From the NCBI GenBank assembly GCA_963522145.1, contig CAUQXI010000016.1, forward strand, positions 1 through 64,000: DNA of 64,000 nt, written 5' to 3'. Positions 1 through 9,344 of the stretch are shown here, piece by piece. A model generated the notes under the pieces. That model saw only the letters and a program-made list of their open reading frames with translations. It had not been told where the DNA came from and ran no database searches. The first letter of the stretch is position 1, and the number at the start of each line of letters is the position of its first letter. The position numbers were made by a program, and so were the translations under genes. The DNA is from Mesorhizobium_B sp963522145. GTDB lineage: Bacteria > Pseudomonadota > Alphaproteobacteria > Rhizobiales > Rhizobiaceae.

Positions 1-260
1 GCGCGAGCCAGCTTGCGGGCCTGCCGGAAGCGGCGCGGCGCATCCTGGGGCGCACCGCCCGCATCGGGCGCCCGCTCGGCGTGGCGGGATTGCCCGAGGC
101 GGCAAAGGGGCCGGCCTTCTCGGCGGCGGTCGGGCTGATGGTTTATCCGCAGGCGGCAAGCTTCGAGAACCGCTCGCGTGGCAGGATGACGCAAATGCGA
201 GCAACCGGCACCGGCGGGCGCTTCGATCGCGTCGGACAGTGGCTGAAAGAAAGCTTCTAA
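1..260 (+). CDS. ftsA: Cell division protein FtsA, C-terminal end (partial)
   Basis: The open frame enters from the left edge (first whole codon at base 3) and stops with TAA at 258-260. The visible 85 residues include AARRILGRTARIGRP and PAFSAAVGLMVYPQ, which fit the last subdomain of FtsA, the actin-like protein that tethers FtsZ to the membrane. The very end, RVGQWLKESF, is an amphipathic tail as expected for the FtsA membrane-targeting helix. It lies 58 bases before ftsZ in the same orientation, the normal dcw-cluster order, which supports the call more than the short fragment does. The N-terminal ATPase part is outside the window. Confidence 0.9.
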   Translation, partial: ASQLAGLPEAARRILGRTARIGRPLGVAGLPEAAKGPAFSAAVGLMVYPQAASFENRSRGRMTQMRATGTGGRFDRVGQWLKESF

Positions 261-318
261 CTTCTTCAATGGTTTGCCGCTGGCGGCAAGGCGGCATGAA
301 AGGCAAAGGACGAACCCA

Positions 319-1953
319 ATGACCATCAATCTCAAGAAGCCGGAAATCAACGAGTTGAAGCCCCGCATCACCGTGTTCGGTGTGGGCGGCGGCGGCGGCA
401 ACGCGGTCAACAACATGATCACGGCAGGTCTTCGCGGGGTCGAGTTCGTTTGCGCCAATACGGATGCGCAGGCTTTGGCCATGTCGAAATCCGAGCGGCT
501 GATCCAGCTCGGCGCTCATGTGACCGAGGGTCTGGGTGCGGGCTCGCAGCCTGAGGTCGGCCGCGCGGCCGCCGAGGAATGCATCGACGAAATCATGGAT
601 CACCTGTCGCACACCCATATGTGCTTCGTGACGGCCGGCATGGGCGGCGGCACGGGCACCGGTGCCGCGCCGGTGGTGGCGCGCGCCGCCCGCGAAAAGG
701 GCATCCTCACGGTGGGCGTCGTCACCAAGCCGTTCCACTTCGAGGGCCAGCGCCGCATGCGCACGGCCGATCAGGGCATCGAGGAGCTGCAGCGCTGCGT
801 CGACACGCTGATCGTCATTCCTAACCAGAACCTGTTCCGGCTGGCCAACGACAAGACCACCTTCGCCGACGCCTTCGCCATGGCCGACCAGGTGCTTTAC
901 TCGGGCGTGGCCTGCATCACCGACCTGATGGTGAAGGAAGGCCTGATCAATCTCGACTTCGCCGACGTGCGCTCGGTGATGCGCGAGATGGGCAAGGCGA
1001 TGATGGGCACCGGAGAAGCGAGCGGAGAAGGCCGTGCGATGGCGGCCGCCGAAGCCGCGATCGCCAATCCGCTCTTGGACGAGAGCTCGATGAAGGGGGC
1101 CAAGGGCCTGCTGATCTCCATCACCGGTGGTCGCGATCTGACGCTCTTCGAGGTTGACGAGGCGGCGACCCGCATCCGCGAGGAGGTCGACATGGATGCG
1201 AACATCATCCTCGGCGCGACCTTCGACGAGGATCTGGAAGGCGTGATCCGCGTGTCGGTGGTCGCCACCGGCATCGACAAGACGGCGGCCGAGATCGCCG
1301 CCGCCCCGATCGCGATCCGTACGGCACCGAAGGCCGTTGCACCTTCTAAGCCTGCCGCTCCCGCTCTCGATCCGGTGCGCATCGACCCGGTGACGGAAGC
1401 GATCCGCCAGGCCGAAATGAACGCTGCCGAGCAGGCGAGCTTCCAGCCCGAGCCGCAGGAAGATACCCGTGCGCCCGCGAACAAGCTTTTTGCGGCGCCT
1501 CAGCCCATGCCGGCTCCGCAGTCGATGCAGCCTGTGCCGCGCGAACAGCAGGTGCGTGAACACCATCAGCCGCTTCCCGCGCAGCCGCGCATGCCGCGCG
1601 TGGAAGACTTCCCGCCGGTCGTGCAGGCCGAGTTCGCTCACAAGCAGCGTGCGGTCGCCGCGCCAGAGGCAGCAGATGAGGGTGGGCCGATGCGGCTCCT
1701 GAAGCGCCTGACCACCGGCCTCGGCGGTCGTCGCGAAGAAGAGCCCGCGCGTTTGCAGCCCTCCGCCCCGCGTGAGCCGCGCCTGCGTCAGCCCGCTCCG
1801 GAAGCTCGCCGGATGGGCAGCCAGGACCCGCAGCTCTATGCTCCGCGCCGTGGGCAGCTCGATGAGCACGGCCGCCAGCCGGCGCAGGGTCGCCAGGCGC
1901 ATGAAGACGAGCAGCTGGAGATTCCAGCTTTCCTTCGCCGGCAATCAAGCTGA
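319..1953 (+). CDS. ftsZ: Cell division protein FtsZ (long rhizobial type)
   Basis: Tubulin-like GTPase that polymerises into the Z ring at midcell. The glycine-rich GGGGGNAVNN lies near residues 23-32 and the tubulin signature GGGTGTGAAP near 109-118. After the roughly 320-residue GTPase core there is a long Pro/Gln/Ala-rich linker of about 190 residues. The protein ends in the conserved FtsA-binding peptide, here LEIPAFLRRQ, at the last 12 residues. At 544 residues it matches the long FtsZ of rhizobia and is far longer than the E. coli protein (383). The frame extends upstream to 274, but the ATG at 319 is chosen because AAAGGA lies 8 bases before it and homology begins at MTINLKKP. A terminator follows. 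Confidence 0.97.
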   Translation: MTINLKKPEINELKPRITVFGVGGGGGNAVNNMITAGLRGVEFVCANTDAQALAMSKSERLIQLGAHVTEGLGAGSQPEVGRAAAEECIDEIMDHLSHTHMCFVTAGMGGGTGTGAAPVVARAAREKGILTVGVVTKPFHFEGQRRMRTADQGIEELQRCVDTLIVIPNQNLFRLANDKTTFADAFAMADQVLYSGVACITDLMVKEGLINLDFADVRSVMREMGKAMMGTGEASGEGRAMAAAEAAIANPLLDESSMKGAKGLLISITGGRDLTLFEVDEAATRIREEVDMDANIILGATFDEDLEGVIRVSVVATGIDKTAAEIAAAPIAIRTAPKAVAPSKPAAPALDPVRIDPVTEAIRQAEMNAAEQASFQPEPQEDTRAPANKLFAAPQPMPAPQSMQPVPREQQVREHHQPLPAQPRMPRVEDFPPVVQAEFAHKQRAVAAPEAADEGGPMRLLKRLTTGLGGRREEEPARLQPSAPREPRLRQPAPEARRMGSQDPQLYAPRRGQLDEHGRQPAQGRQAHEDEQLEIPAFLRRQSS

Positions 1954-1984
1954 GCCCTCAGGCTCCGTGTTACAAACAGTGAAG

Positions 1985-2007
1985 CGGGCGCCATCGGCGC
2001 CCGTTTT
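1985..2007 (+). terminator. Rho-independent terminator after ftsZ
   Basis: A perfect 8-bp stem, CGGGCGCC (1985-1992) and GGCGCCCG (1996-2003), has a 3-base loop and is followed by TTTT. It lies 32 bases after the ftsZ stop, so ftsZ transcription probably ends here and lpxC has its own promoter. Confidence 0.8.
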
Positions 2008-2035
2008 GCGTTCCTAAAAATAGTTTAGAAACAAT

Positions 2036-2057
2036 GTGTTACACACGGGTGTGACAC
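2036..2057. promoter_or_regulatory. Imperfect 22-bp palindrome between ftsZ and lpxC (possible operator)
   Basis: The arms GTGTtACAC and GTGTgACAC form an imperfect inverted repeat, symmetric at 18 of 22 positions, in the AT-richer part of the 281-base ftsZ-lpxC gap. It sits just after the ftsZ terminator and about 180 bases before the lpxC start, a place where an lpxC promoter or operator would be expected. No regulator is recognised for it. The rest of the gap shows no gene. Confidence 0.4.
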
Positions 2058-2234
2058 GCGCGCCACGGTAACACAGAGTAACCAAGCGTGATTTGGCTGG
2101 GGAAGGAACGAGCTTTATCTTCACCGTCATAACAACCGGCGCCGCCCGGGGACGGGGTGGACGTTGGAAACTGCCGGTGCAGCAGCGAGCCTATGAAGGG
2201 CTTCAAGCCGCCGGATTGATCGACGGGGCTTCTT

Positions 2235-3161
2235 TTGCATCACTTCCAGACAACAATAAGGTCGCGCGCCAGCCTTTCGGGCATCGGCGTCCATAGCGGC
2301 AAGCCCGTCACCATTCATTTCGAGCCCGCGGATGCGGATACGGGCATCGTTTTCCAGCTTTCCAACGGTTCAGAGGTTCGCGCACTCGCCTCCGAGGTCG
2401 GCGCGACCGATCTGTGCACCGCGCTGGGTGATCCGGTGCACGGGCATGTCGCGACGGTCGAGCACCTGATGGCGGCGTTGTTCGGCCTGGGCATCGACAA
2501 CCTCCTGATCGAGATCGATGCCGACGAAGTGCCGATTCTTGACGGCAGCGCTGGCGGCTTCGTGGAAGCGATCGAGGCTGCCGGGATCGAGAAGCTCGCG
2601 GTCAAGCGCCGCTATATCCGCGTGCTGAAGCCGGTTCGCGTCGAAAGTGGTGCATCCTGGGCCGAGTTTCGTCCCTATGGCGGCACGCGCTTCGAGGTCA
2701 GCATCGACTTCGCCACGCCTGTGATCGGCCGCCAGACCTTTGCTGCCGACATGGATGCCGAGACCTTCCGCCGCGAGATCGCACGCGCTCGCACCTTCGG
2801 CTTCATGAAGGATGTGGAGCGTCTCTGGTCCGCCGGCTACGCGCTCGGCTCCTCCCTGGAGAATTCCGTAGTGATCGGCGAGAACGACCGCGTCATCAAC
2901 ATGGAAGGCCTGCGCTTCGCCGACGAGTTCGTGCGCCACAAGACGCTGGATGCGATGGGCGATCTCGCGCTCGGCGGCGCCCGGTTCCTCGGCTGCTTCC
3001 GCTCGCATCGCGGTGGTCACCGCCTGAACGCCATGGCGCTGCGCCAGCTTCTGTCCGACGCATCGGCTTTCGAGATCGTGGAAACCAGCCGTCCGTCGCG
3101 TGGCCGTTCGGCCGAGATGGTGGCGGTCAACGCGCCCGTTTACGCGCCCTGGGTTCTTTGA
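2235..3161 (+). CDS. lpxC: UDP-3-O-acyl-N-acetylglucosamine deacetylase LpxC
   Basis: Zinc-dependent deacetylase of the committed step of lipid A synthesis, acting in the cytoplasm. At 308 residues it has the usual length. The zinc ligands are visible: His77 in VEHLMAALFG, His235 and Asp239 in HKTLDAMGD. The catalytic His262 lies in SHRGGHRLNAM. The start is a TTG (2235): an in-frame TGA at 2217-2219 excludes anything further upstream, no ATG is near, and the family N-terminus (QTTI..R..L.GIGVHSG) begins immediately. The SD is weak (GGGG), so translation may be modest, in keeping with the tight control LpxC usually has. Confidence 0.96.
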   Translation: MHHFQTTIRSRASLSGIGVHSGKPVTIHFEPADADTGIVFQLSNGSEVRALASEVGATDLCTALGDPVHGHVATVEHLMAALFGLGIDNLLIEIDADEVPILDGSAGGFVEAIEAAGIEKLAVKRRYIRVLKPVRVESGASWAEFRPYGGTRFEVSIDFATPVIGRQTFAADMDAETFRREIARARTFGFMKDVERLWSAGYALGSSLENSVVIGENDRVINMEGLRFADEFVRHKTLDAMGDLALGGARFLGCFRSHRGGHRLNAMALRQLLSDASAFEIVETSRPSRGRSAEMVAVNAPVYAPWVL

Positions 3162-3311
3162 ACCGGCAAGCAACGGCCGAACGGAATTCCGCCTTCGCCT
3201 TGCCACAAAGTTGGGCGATCGCAGCGGCCTCGGGTTGACGTCCCGGCCTGTTCGGGGGAACAGGGTCGTGGATATCCGACAAGAACGATGCCGAAGGGGT
3301 GGAATCTTCTT

Positions 3312-4220
3312 ATGCCGCTGTTCTCCACCTCCGCTTCCGCGCGGGGCCGCCTGAAGGTTTTTGCTTCACTTGCCGCGGCGATCACGCCGCTTGCGCTTTC
3401 CGCCTGCTCCACCACCGAAGCCGATCTCGATGTTTCCACCTATGTCGAGCAGACCGAGCCGGGCGATGTGCTCTACAATCAGGGTCTCGCCAACCTGAAC
3501 TCCGGCCGGCTCAAGGAAGCCGCTGCGAAATTCGACGCGGTGGATCGCCAGCATCCTTATTCGGAATGGGCGCGCAAATCGATGGTGATGGGCGCCTTCA
3601 CCAATTACCGCCAGGGCAATTACGACGAGGCGGTCAACGGCGCCAAGCGCTATGTCCAGCTTTATCCATCCTCCGAGGATGCCGCCTATGCCCAGTATAT
3701 CGTGGGCCTGAGTTATTTCCGCCAAATCCGCGACGTGACGCAGGATCAGAAGGAATCTCGCCGCGCGATCGAGGCCATGCAGGAAGTGATCACGCGCTGG
3801 CCCGACTCTGAATATGTCGACGATGCGCAGGAGAAGATCCGTTATGCGCGCGACCAGCTCGCCGGCAAGGAGATGCAGGTCGGCCGCTATTATCTCGAGC
3901 GGCGCGAGTATCTCGCTTCCGTGAAGCGCTTCCGCTACGTGGTCGAGAACTACTCCAACACCCGACATGTCGAGGAAGCGCTCGCCCGCCTGACCGAGGC
4001 CTATTACGCGCTGGGCCTGACCCAGGAAGCGCAGGCCGCAGCCGCCGTGCTCGGCCAGAACTACCCCGACAGCCAGTGGTACAAGGACTCCTACAAGCTC
4101 CTGCAGACCGGCGGGCTTGAGCCGCGCGAAGGCGGCCTTGGATGGCTGGGCAAGGTGACGGGCCTGGGCAGTTCGGACACGGGCGCCTATTCGCCTGCCA
4201 AGGGCCTGAAAGGGACCTGA
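3312..4220 (+). CDS. bamD: Outer membrane assembly lipoprotein BamD
   Basis: Lipoprotein of the BAM complex that folds beta-barrel proteins into the outer membrane (older names ComL, YfiO). A signal peptide ends in the lipobox LSAC with Cys32 as the lipidated residue. It is followed by TPR-like repeats such as LYNQGLANLNSGRLKEAAAKFD and YAQYIVGLSYF. The 302-residue length is typical of alphaproteobacteria. An ATG at 3288 is also in frame, but the ATG at 3312 is preferred because AAGGGG lies upstream and a normal signal peptide results. The order lpxC-bamD-recN-ligA is conserved in Rhizobiales. Confidence 0.95.
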   Translation: MPLFSTSASARGRLKVFASLAAAITPLALSACSTTEADLDVSTYVEQTEPGDVLYNQGLANLNSGRLKEAAAKFDAVDRQHPYSEWARKSMVMGAFTNYRQGNYDEAVNGAKRYVQLYPSSEDAAYAQYIVGLSYFRQIRDVTQDQKESRRAIEAMQEVITRWPDSEYVDDAQEKIRYARDQLAGKEMQVGRYYLERREYLASVKRFRYVVENYSNTRHVEEALARLTEAYYALGLTQEAQAAAAVLGQNYPDSQWYKDSYKLLQTGGLEPREGGLGWLGKVTGLGSSDTGAYSPAKGLKGT

Positions 4221-4310
4221 GTCTGCGCGCCTGACGGCAAGCCGCGCAGAGATGCGGTGTGCGCCTCGGCGGTCATTCCAAATCGGCTTGAGCTGTCCTA
4301 GATCAGCGTC

Positions 4311-5987
4311 ATGCTGGCGCATCTGACGATCCGCGACATTGTTCTGATTGAACGGCTCGAGATCGACTTCGAGTCCGGCCTGTCCGTGCTGACGGGTGAG
4401 ACGGGTGCGGGCAAGTCCATCCTGCTGGATGCGCTCTCTTTGGCGCTCGGGGGAAGGGGCGATGCGTCGCTGGTGCGTGCCGGCGCGGCGCAGGGCCAGG
4501 TCACCGCGGTGTTCGACGTGGCGCCCGATCATCCGGTAAGGGCGCTGTTCGCCGAGAACGACATCGATGACGATGGGGATCTCATCCTGCGGCGGGTCCA
4601 GAACGCGGATGGCCGCACGCGCGTTTTCGTGAATGACCGTCCCGCGAGCGTCCAGCTCATGCGCGAGCTTGGCCATGCGCTGGTGGAAATCCACGGCCAG
4701 CATGACGAGCGCGCGCTGGTGGATGCCGACTCGCACCGGATGCTGCTCGACGCCTTCGGTGGGCATAGCGGCGAGGCGCGGCTCTGCGCGGCGGCGTGGC
4801 GCGGCTGGCGCGACAGCGAAAGCGAGCTCGCCCGTCATCGCGCGAAGGTAGAAGCGGCCGCACGCGAAGCCGATTACCTTCGCGCATCCGCTCATGAGCT
4901 TTCCAAGCTCGACCCACAGCCCGGCGAGGAAACCGAACTGGCAGATATGCGCGCGGGCATGATGCGGGCGGAAAAGGTCGCGAGCGAGATCAGTGATGCG
5001 CGCGACGTGCTGTCGGGGAACGACTCGCCGCTGCCGCAGCTCGCGAGCCTGATGCGCCGGCTGGAGCGCAAGGTGGCCGAAGCGCCGGGCTTCCTGGAAG
5101 ACGTCGTGAAGTCGCTGGACGAGGCGCTGGTCGCGCTCGATGCCGCGCAGTCCGGTGTGGAAGCCGCACTGCGCGCGACCGAGTTCGACCCGCGCATGCT
5201 GGAGAAGGTCGAGGAGCGATTGTTTGCGCTTCGCGCCGCCTCGCGCAAATATTCGACGCCCGTGGACGACCTCGCTACCCTGCGCGATGCGATGGTCAAT
5301 GATTTGGCCGATCTCGACGCGGGCGAGGAGCGGCTTAGCGTGCTCTCGGAAAAAGCCGTGCAGGCGCGAGTGGTCTTCGATCAGGCGGCTGGTCAGCTTT
5401 CCGACAGGCGCAAGGCGGCAGCTGGTGCGTTGGAAAAAGCGGTGATGGCCGAACTGCCAGCGCTCAAGCTGGAGCGCGCCGAGTTCATCGTGGAGATGAC
5501 GAGCGAGCCCGAGAACCGGCAGGAGTCAGGCATCGATCAGGTCGAGTTCTGGGTGCGGACCAATCCCGGCACGCGCGCGGGACCGATCATGAAGGTGGCG
5601 TCCGGCGGGGAATTGTCGCGTTTCCTGCTGGCGCTCAAGGTGGCGCTAGCCGACCGCGGATCGGCCCCCACGCTGGTTTTCGACGAGATCGACACGGGCG
5701 TCGGCGGCGCGGTGGCGGATGCGATCGGCAAGCGCCTGTCGCGCCTGTCGCGACGGGTGCAGGTTTTGTCCGTCACTCACGCGCCGCAGGTCGCCGCGCG
5801 CGCGGATACGCATCTCCTGATCTCGAAGTCGTCCAAGAACGGGGCGACCTCCACGCGAGTCGCGTCGATCGAGAAGCCGGAACGGCGTGAGGAGATCGCC
5901 CGGATGCTGGCCGGCGAGCGCATCACCGACGAAGCGCGCGCGGCGGCTGACCGCCTGATCTCGGAACATGCCGCGCCAGCAGGCTAA
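4311..5987 (+). CDS. recN: DNA repair protein RecN
   Basis: SMC-like ATPase of recombinational double-strand-break repair. The Walker A GETGAGKS is at residues 29-36 and the C-terminal signature/Walker B region runs LVFDEIDTGVGG near 455-466. Between them lies a long helical, coiled-coil-forming middle section. Length (558) is normal. It begins 90 bases after bamD and 35 bases before ligA in the same direction, so the three may be cotranscribed. No GTTC-N7-GTTC LexA box is visible directly upstream, unlike uvrD in this window. Confidence 0.96.
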   Translation: MLAHLTIRDIVLIERLEIDFESGLSVLTGETGAGKSILLDALSLALGGRGDASLVRAGAAQGQVTAVFDVAPDHPVRALFAENDIDDDGDLILRRVQNADGRTRVFVNDRPASVQLMRELGHALVEIHGQHDERALVDADSHRMLLDAFGGHSGEARLCAAAWRGWRDSESELARHRAKVEAAAREADYLRASAHELSKLDPQPGEETELADMRAGMMRAEKVASEISDARDVLSGNDSPLPQLASLMRRLERKVAEAPGFLEDVVKSLDEALVALDAAQSGVEAALRATEFDPRMLEKVEERLFALRAASRKYSTPVDDLATLRDAMVNDLADLDAGEERLSVLSEKAVQARVVFDQAAGQLSDRRKAAAGALEKAVMAELPALKLERAEFIVEMTSEPENRQESGIDQVEFWVRTNPGTRAGPIMKVASGGELSRFLLALKVALADRGSAPTLVFDEIDTGVGGAVADAIGKRLSRLSRRVQVLSVTHAPQVAARADTHLLISKSSKNGATSTRVASIEKPERREEIARMLAGERITDEARAAADRLISEHAAPAG

Positions 5988-6022
5988 GCGGATGTTTACG
6001 CGCCGAGGCTAGCGTCTTGAGC

Positions 6023-8506
6023 ATGGCCACACACGTCGAAAAGTCCGTTGAGGATCTGGATCAGGCGGAAGCCTCCGGTGAGCTTGAGCGGCTTGCGCTG
6101 GAGATGGCCGAGCACGACCGGCGCTATTATGCCGATGATGCCCCGAGCGTCTCGGATGCCGAGTATGACCGCCTCCGACGCCGCAACGGCGCTATCGAGC
6201 GGCTGTTTCCTCACCTTGTTCGAGATGACTCGCCGTCGCGCAAGGTCGGAGCCGCGCCCTCGGTCAGGTTCGCCAAGATCCGTCATGCCTTGCCGATGCT
6301 GTCGCTCGACAACGCGTTCACTGACGAGGACGTGGAGGATTTCGCCCGGCGCGTCCGGCGCTTCCTGGAGCTTGCCGAGGATGCACCTCTTGCCATCACG
6401 GCCGAGCCCAAGATCGATGGCCTCTCTTTGTCTCTTCGTTATGAGGACAACCGGCTGGTTTCGGCTGCGACGCGCGGCGACGGTTCCGTTGGCGAGGATG
6501 TGACGGCCAACGCCCTGACGATCGCAGACATCCCCCACAGGCTGCACGGCAAGCGGATGTCTGTCTTCGAGGTACGCGGCGAGGTCTACATGACCCATGC
6601 GGATTTCGCCGCGCTGAATGCGCGCCTGGCTGGAGGTGCGGCCTCCGAGGACGCGGCGGATGAAGAGGGCGGGAGAGGCGGAGCATCGGCGGTGCGCCAA
6701 TTCGCCAATCCGCGCAATGCCGCCGCGGGATCGCTTCGGCAGAAGAACCCGGAGGTCACCCGATCGCGCCCTCTGCGCTTCTTCGCCTATGCCTGGGGCA
6801 GGGCCACCGAACTTCCCGGAACGACGCAGACCGAGGTGGTCGAGGCGCTGGGGCGAATGGGTTTCGTCACGAACCTCCAGTCATTCGACGGCGAGGTCGG
6901 ACCATTGATGCGGCGCTTTCTGTCGGTCGCGGAACTGGTCCAGCACTATCATGCCATCGAAAGCATGCGCTCTCGGCTCGGCTACGACATCGATGGCGTC
7001 GTCTACAAGGTCGATGATCTCAGGCAGCAGGACGAGCTTGGCTTCGTGTCGCGCTCGCCGCGCTGGGCCATCGCGCATAAATTCTCCGCCGAGAAGGCGA
7101 CGACCGTGGTAGAAGGCATCGACATCAATGTCGGGCGCACAGGCAAGCTCGCGCCGCTCGCCCGGCTGACGCCGGTGACGGTGGGCGGCGTGGTGGTGTC
7201 GAATGTGACGCTGCACAATGAAGACTACATTGCCGGGCGTGACGCGGACGGCCATCCGATTCGCGACGGAAAGGACATTCGCATCGGCGATACGGTGCTC
7301 ATCCAGCGCGCGGGAGACGTCATCCCTCAGGTGCTCGACGTGATCCTGGATCAGCGTCCGGGAAACGCGGCACCCTATCCTTTTCCCGACCACTGCCCGG
7401 TCTGCGGATCGAAGGCGGTGCGTGAGATCAATCCGCGCACCGGGCGGCTCGATTCGGTGCGGCATTGCACGGCGGGCCTGACCTGCGCAGCGCAGGGACG
7501 GGAGGCGCTGAAGCATTTCGTGTCGCGCCACGCCTTCGACATCGTCGGCTTCGGCGAAACCTATATCGAGGCGCTGTTCGATGCAGGACTGGTGCGCCAG
7601 CCGGCCGACATCTTCCGCCTCAGCTTCGAATCGTTGCGCGGGGCGATCGAAGCGCGTCGGCAGATGCTGGCCGAGGAGCGCCGGAGGGCGCAGGGTGACG
7701 AGGCACCGGCCAAGCCGGCGAAGAAAGCCGAAACGACCAGGCAGATCGAGAACCTTCTCGCTGCCATCGACGAGCGGCGCACCATTCCGCTTGACCGATT
7801 CATTTTTGCGCTCGGTATCCCCGAGATCGGTGAAGCGACGGCCAAGGCCCTTGCTCGCCACTTCGACGACGTGAGCGGCTTTATCAAGGGGATCGACGCC
7901 GCGGCGAAGGAGCAGCCATCGGAAGTCTGGGCGGAGCTCAGCGCGCTCGAAGGCATCGGCGAAAAGTCTTTCGAGCAGCTGCTAGAATCAGGAGACGCGC
8001 CGCTCAAGGGTCTCAAGGCAAACCAGCGCGTCGCGCTGAAGAACCGCTTCGGCGACGAAGAGGGCGTTGCAAGCGCGGTGGCCGAGGCAAGGGCAGGGCA
8101 GCCCGGCCCGGCCTTCTTGGCGCTGACGCGCGACCGCGACATCGGCACGGTTGCCACCTTGTCGCTGATCCACTTCCTTGCCGAACAGCATAATCGAGAC
8201 GCGGTGCAGGCGCTGCTTGACGCCGGCGTTTCGACCACGAATACGCGCGTCAAGGCGCCTTCGTCCTCTCCGGTCGCCGGCAAGACGGTGGTATTCACCG
8301 GATCGCTTGAAAAGATGTCGCGCGACGAGGCCAAGGCGATGGCCGAGCGCCTTGGCGCCAAGGTCGCGGGCTCCGTGTCGAAGAAAACGGACCTCGTGGT
8401 GGCCGGACCAGGCGCCGGCTTGAAGCTTGCCCAGGCGACCGAGCTTGGGATCGAGGTGATCGATGAGGATGGGTGGTTCGTGCGCGTCGGTGAAGGCGCC
8501 ACGTGA
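6023..8506 (+). CDS. ligA: NAD-dependent DNA ligase LigA
   Basis: Seals nicks during replication and repair using NAD+. The adenylated lysine is Lys130 in the KIDG motif, followed by TRGDGSVGEDVT. A four-cysteine zinc finger is seen (CPVCG, then HCTAGLTC), then helix-hairpin-helix repeats (ALEGIGEKSFEQL). A C-terminal BRCT domain begins around VAGKTVVFTGSLEKMSR, about residue 750. At 827 residues it is longer than E. coli LigA (671) because of insertions, including a charged one near 205-225 and one near 555-575; long LigA proteins are usual in Rhizobiales. A TTG at 6017 is in frame, but the ATG at 6023 is taken. Confidence 0.97.
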   Translation: MATHVEKSVEDLDQAEASGELERLALEMAEHDRRYYADDAPSVSDAEYDRLRRRNGAIERLFPHLVRDDSPSRKVGAAPSVRFAKIRHALPMLSLDNAFTDEDVEDFARRVRRFLELAEDAPLAITAEPKIDGLSLSLRYEDNRLVSAATRGDGSVGEDVTANALTIADIPHRLHGKRMSVFEVRGEVYMTHADFAALNARLAGGAASEDAADEEGGRGGASAVRQFANPRNAAAGSLRQKNPEVTRSRPLRFFAYAWGRATELPGTTQTEVVEALGRMGFVTNLQSFDGEVGPLMRRFLSVAELVQHYHAIESMRSRLGYDIDGVVYKVDDLRQQDELGFVSRSPRWAIAHKFSAEKATTVVEGIDINVGRTGKLAPLARLTPVTVGGVVVSNVTLHNEDYIAGRDADGHPIRDGKDIRIGDTVLIQRAGDVIPQVLDVILDQRPGNAAPYPFPDHCPVCGSKAVREINPRTGRLDSVRHCTAGLTCAAQGREALKHFVSRHAFDIVGFGETYIEALFDAGLVRQPADIFRLSFESLRGAIEARRQMLAEERRRAQGDEAPAKPAKKAETTRQIENLLAAIDERRTIPLDRFIFALGIPEIGEATAKALARHFDDVSGFIKGIDAAAKEQPSEVWAELSALEGIGEKSFEQLLESGDAPLKGLKANQRVALKNRFGDEEGVASAVAEARAGQPGPAFLALTRDRDIGTVATLSLIHFLAEQHNRDAVQALLDAGVSTTNTRVKAPSSSPVAGKTVVFTGSLEKMSRDEAKAMAERLGAKVAGSVSKKTDLVVAGPGAGLKLAQATELGIEVIDEDGWFVRVGEGAT

Positions 8507-8510
8507 CATC

Positions 8511-8532
8511 CGCTTGAAGCATCGCTCAAGCG
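8511..8532. other. Hairpin after ligA, no U-run
   Basis: CGCTTGA (8511-8517) and TCAAGCG (8526-8532) can form a 7-bp stem just after the ligA stop. It is followed by AATTAACC and not by a T-run, so it is at best a weak terminator or an RNA-stabilising end. Confidence 0.3.
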
Positions 8533-8618
8533 AATTAACCTGACGATGGGTCCGCGTTGATCTATGAGGACGTGCCGCTGTCGCGGCGGTCGCGCTCCGG
8601 GTAGTCACTCAACCTTCC

Positions 8619-9344
8619 ATGACGGTTCGTTTTTCCACGATGACGGAGCCGGGTTCGGCCCGGGAGTTCCTGCGCGGCGTGCGGACGAGCCTGCCGATCA
8701 TCGTGGCGATCTTCCCGTTCGGGCTTCTGTTCGGGGCGGTGGCGGTGCAGAACGGCCTGAGCGTTTTCGAAGCCGCGCTCATGAGCGGCACGCTCTATGC
8801 CGGAGCGAGCCAGCTGGTCGGGCTTGAACTGTTCAACCAGCGGATTTCGCCAGCGCTCGTGGTGTTTTCGATTTTCGCCGTGAACTTCCGTCACGTGCTC
8901 TACTCGGCCGCGACGGGCAGGCTCGTGCGGCATTGGTCCGGGATGCAGAAGGCGATCGGCCTCTTCTTTCTCACCGATCCGCAGTTCGCTCAGACCGAGC
9001 GGGAGAATGACAGCGGGCATCCTCTGAGCTTTGCCTGGTATATGGGGCTCGGCCTGATCATGTGGTCGACCTGGATCATCGAGACGGTGATCGGTGCCCT
9101 GTTCGGGAAGTTGCTGCCAGATGCCCATGCGAGCGGCCTCGATTTCCTCCTGCCGATCTACTTCCTCGGCCTGGTGATGGGTTTCAGGAAACGCCCTTTA
9201 TGGCTGCCGGTGGTCATCGCCAGTGCAGCGGCATCCATGGCGGCCTATCGCATCGTCGGCTCCCCATGGCACGTCTCGCTGGGCGCGATTGCAGGTGTGG
9301 CAGTCGCCGTTCTCTCGACGGCGGAAAGCGGACAATCGACATGA
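8619..9344 (+). CDS. azlC: AzlC family branched-chain amino acid exporter, large subunit
   Basis: Inner-membrane protein of 241 residues with several hydrophobic helices (PIIVAIFPFGLLFGAVAV; LGLIMWSTWIIETVIGALFG). It carries the family features GTLYAGASQLVGLELF and NFRHVLYSAA. AzlC works with the small subunit AzlD to export branched-chain amino acids or analogues. Its stop overlaps the azlD start by four bases (ATGA), so the two are translationally coupled. A second in-frame ATG at 8640 is possible; neither start has a clear SD. Substrate is inferred from the family only. Confidence 0.9.
   Translation: MTVRFSTMTEPGSAREFLRGVRTSLPIIVAIFPFGLLFGAVAVQNGLSVFEAALMSGTLYAGASQLVGLELFNQRISPALVVFSIFAVNFRHVLYSAATGRLVRHWSGMQKAIGLFFLTDPQFAQTERENDSGHPLSFAWYMGLGLIMWSTWIIETVIGALFGKLLPDAHASGLDFLLPIYFLGLVMGFRKRPLWLPVVIASAAASMAAYRIVGSPWHVSLGAIAGVAVAVLSTAESGQST

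Noticed and set aside
274..318. Upstream extension of ftsZ
   Set aside because: The extra residues (MPLAARRHERQRTNP) are not FtsZ-like and the ATG at 319 has a proper SD.
4223..4249. Hairpin CTGCGCG/CGCGCAG between bamD and recN
   Set aside because: A 7-bp stem with a 13-base loop and no U-run; not convincing as a terminator.
3366..4895. Minus-strand open frame of 509 codons across bamD and recN
   Set aside because: It is a GC-skew shadow of two well-supported genes on the plus strand and shows no recognisable protein family.
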